A stretch of 22,529 nt of DNA from Rusavskia elegans (taxonomy: Eukaryota > Ascomycota > Lecanoromycetes > Teloschistales > Teloschistaceae). This document shows, piece by piece, positions 20,546 through 22,529 of the stretch (position 1 is its first letter; every line of letters starts with the position of its first letter). The notes beneath the pieces were generated by a model that was not told the DNA's origin, made no database searches, and saw only the letters and a program-made list of their open reading frames with translations. The position numbers and the translations under genes were made by a program. The stretch covers positions 1 through 22,529 of the forward strand of contig SAUG01000150.1 in NCBI GenBank assembly GCA_011316305.1. Direction: 5' to 3'.

Positions 20546-21330
20546 CAATCGCCAACTCGAAGTGTCCAGTGGTATCAGTTTCAACGCAGATCAAACGGTG
20601 TTACATCCATGAATCCTAATTCGGAGAGTTTTGGCGAACTCATGCATATGCCAACTCGCACTATGGACCAAAGGGGTAAGGACCATCTTGGGCTGTGACG
20701 AAACCCGTCAGCAACGGTCTCTGATTGTCCTCCATGCTTTTCCATGAACCTACGGAGTACAGGCGACGGCACCAAAAGTCCTAGCTACACGCTAGAGGCC
20801 GGTCGCAGCGTACGCCCGCCCGAAGCACCCGTCTGGGATTGCGAGCGTACGTTGAGGGCTTTCGGTATTATCATCCTCTGTACTCCGTACGTATTTTGAG
20901 GCAGATGGTTCCTGGATGAGCAATATATCGCAACGTGAGCTGGCTGACCCAAGTAGCCAGCCCTTCACATACAAAGTATGCCAACCCGTCGAAAGCTGAA
21001 ACGTTAGTGGCTGAATTCGAGTATACTGCTCGGACTCCGAGAGCCCTGACCCTTATCAAACAGGTTGCAGTATCTCAGCCTCTTATGCTGTGTAACACCA
21101 AATAAGTGGACCATGTGCCGCATGGCCACATGCGCCCATCCCTGCCACCCTCGCCATGCCAGGAGTGCGCAAATCCTATCCAGCAACCGTCGTCGGAAGC
21201 CGGATGTTGCGTCGATAGCCCGAAATGGAGATCCCATCACAATACAAAAAGCTGGCAGCATCTACATCGAACCATGTTGATGCCCACGTCGCTACTCTGA
21301 GGCTGCCTTCATTCAGCGCTCTTCTTGACT
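20546..21330. other. Intergenic region
   Basis: No gene is supportable. Three copies of the palindrome CGTACG lie at 20810-20815, 20846-20851 and 20886-20891, close to one another. A small hairpin CTAGC-TACAC-GCTAG lies at 20782-20796. The region serves as the upstream sequence of the wax-synthase-type gene. Confidence 0.5.
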
Positions 21331-22529
21331 ATGTATTCTCCATCGCTCCACCCGCTCCTCGACCAACCACCTACCCCCTGCGCCCTATCCCTTGTCCAAT
21401 ATGTCCTCGTTCTTGGTTTCACGACCAAATCCTCCCCTCTCCGCATACTAGGTCTCGCCCCTATGCTCAGTTTCCTCTATCTCGCCCTGCGTGCCTCCGA
21501 AGCTCACCGCGATACCACGCACCAGCTCTTCCTCATCATGTCAATGGGCAGCACCGCCAGCATAGCTTTCCAATACCTTGACTCCGCCCTCCTCAGCCGC
21601 TGGACCTACTCGGCCCGCGGCCCCACCTCCGCCCTCGGCGGTCAGAAGAACCTGCAGGACGGTGATTCCCACTCTTCCCACGGAGCTTTGACCTCTAAGC
21701 TGGTCTTCGGATGGGAGGAAGCCTTCCGCGCTCGATCCGCCTCCTCCCCATGGGAGGTTCCCAATGTGCCGAGATTCTACCCCACTGACGAACACCCCAA
21801 TCGACTGCCCACAAAAGCCCAGTTCCTCCGCTATGCGGCCCTACGCTGTCTGGCGAGCTTCTGTGTGGTGGACTTGATCGGCTGGATGGGCCGCGATGCG
21901 AGTATGAACGCAGTACACTTTGCATCGGAGCGGATACCGCTGTTGACGCGGTGGCAAGACGTTACAGGGGAGGAGCTTGCGTTGCGGTTGGTGTGCTCGG
22001 TGCTGCATTGGCTAGTGGCCTTTTGCGTGTTGCAGGGTCTGTACTATGGTGCCGCAGTCGTCGTGGTGGGAATTCTCGGTTGGGGAAGGATTGAAAGGTG
22101 GCCGCCCTTGTTCAATCGTATGACGCACTGTTGGTCTGTCCGTCGATTCTGGGGGTACGTTCGGATATCATCCCCTCTACTCACTTTCATGTTTGTTCTT
22201 CTCGTCATTCCTATTCTTTGTTTCGTCATTTAGTTGTGGGTTTTACAAACTGAGAGATGTTTACAGGTATTTCTGGCATCAAGGCACCCGGCAGAAATTC
22301 GTCGCCCCGGCGCATCTACTTACTTTTGAGGTGTTAAGAATTCGACATGGAACTCTGCTCGCGAGATATACCGTTTTGCTCCTCACGTTTGTCATCTCTG
22401 GCGTTTTCCACCAACTGGCGGATGTCGCGGCTGGGGTACCCTGGTGGCAAGGTAGGGCGGTGCCCTTCTTTGCCATGCAGGCAGTCGGTATTGTACTTGA
22501 GGACACGGTCCAAGGTATTTATCGCTGGA
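21331..22529 (+). CDS. MBOAT/wax-synthase-domain membrane acyltransferase (3' end beyond window)
   Basis: Exon 1 (21331-22154) is joined to exon 2 (22267 onward) over a 112-nt intron (gtacgt...TTTACAG), giving RRFWGYFWHQGTRQKF. Exon 2 is open to the window edge, so about 360 residues are visible and the C-terminus is missing. The start is ATG 21331 (MYSPSLHPLLDQ); the frame is open slightly upstream but lacks an ATG. Several hydrophobic spans are visible: near residues 20-35 and 45-60, LRCLASFCVVDLIGWMG, LHWLVAFCVLQGLYYGAAVV, and YTVLLLTFVISGVFHQL. FWGxFWHQ and the later SGVFHQ fit the wax-synthase/MBOAT_2 pattern, in which the His of the second motif is the likely catalytic residue. Such enzymes acylate hydroxyls of lipids or secondary metabolites in the ER. 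The substrate is unknown and no biosynthetic partners are visible here. Confidence 0.82.

Noticed and set aside
20546..22529. Secondary-metabolite gene cluster around the wax-synthase-type enzyme
   Set aside because: No synthase, oxidoreductase, transporter or cluster regulator is visible in the window; only sequence to the right could support it.

Overview
This window looks like nuclear DNA of a filamentous ascomycete (Pezizomycotina). The evidence is eukaryotic genes with short introns (49 to 164 nt), GT-AG ends and visible CTAAC/CTGAC branch sites, long gene-free spacers, a fungal-type secreted GPI protein, and a complete Y14/RBM8A core protein of the exon junction complex. I cannot place it to order or genus. 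No rRNA, tRNA, CRISPR array, operon or complete transposon is visible.

Layout from left to right. (1) 150-2045, minus: a badly broken gene for a trypsin-like-fold protein, with several frameshifts and stops and an Asn where the catalytic Ser would lie. (2) 2046-3777: gene-free, with a 15-G run. (3) 3778-4564, minus: an intact three-exon, ten-cysteine, GPI-anchored surface protein. (4) 4740-6800: gene-free apart from a degenerate hammerhead-like motif. (5) 6901-8984, plus: a leucine-rich-repeat protein whose start is unresolved. (6) 9638-11180, plus: a ZNF207/BuGZ-type double C2H2 zinc finger with a Pro/Gln-rich tail. (7) 12077-12738, plus: Y14. (8) 13564-15421, plus: a frameshifted MYND zinc-finger gene with an MSS51-like C-terminal region. 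(9) 15902-16081: a tight string of hairpin-forming inverted repeats in a spacer. (10) 16249-17933, plus: an OMA1-like M48 metallopeptidase with one in-frame TAG. (11) 17934-19375: mostly empty, with traces of minus-strand coding. (12) 19376-19960 and 20009-20545, plus: two unrecognised proteins in the same frame, 48 nt apart. (13) 21331 to the window end, plus: an MBOAT/wax-synthase-type membrane acyltransferase, cut by the window edge.

The genes do not form one pathway. Housekeeping RNA, spindle and mitochondrial functions lie among secreted or accessory genes. The main theme is that several genes carry lesions (two multiply broken, one with a single stop, one with a probable 1-nt slip) while BuGZ, Y14 and the GPI protein next to them read cleanly. 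That pattern suggests true local gene decay, although base-level assembly errors must be excluded. I did not find a convincing new multi-gene system. The least explained items are the hairpin string at 15902-16081 and the paired unknown ORFs at 19376-20545.
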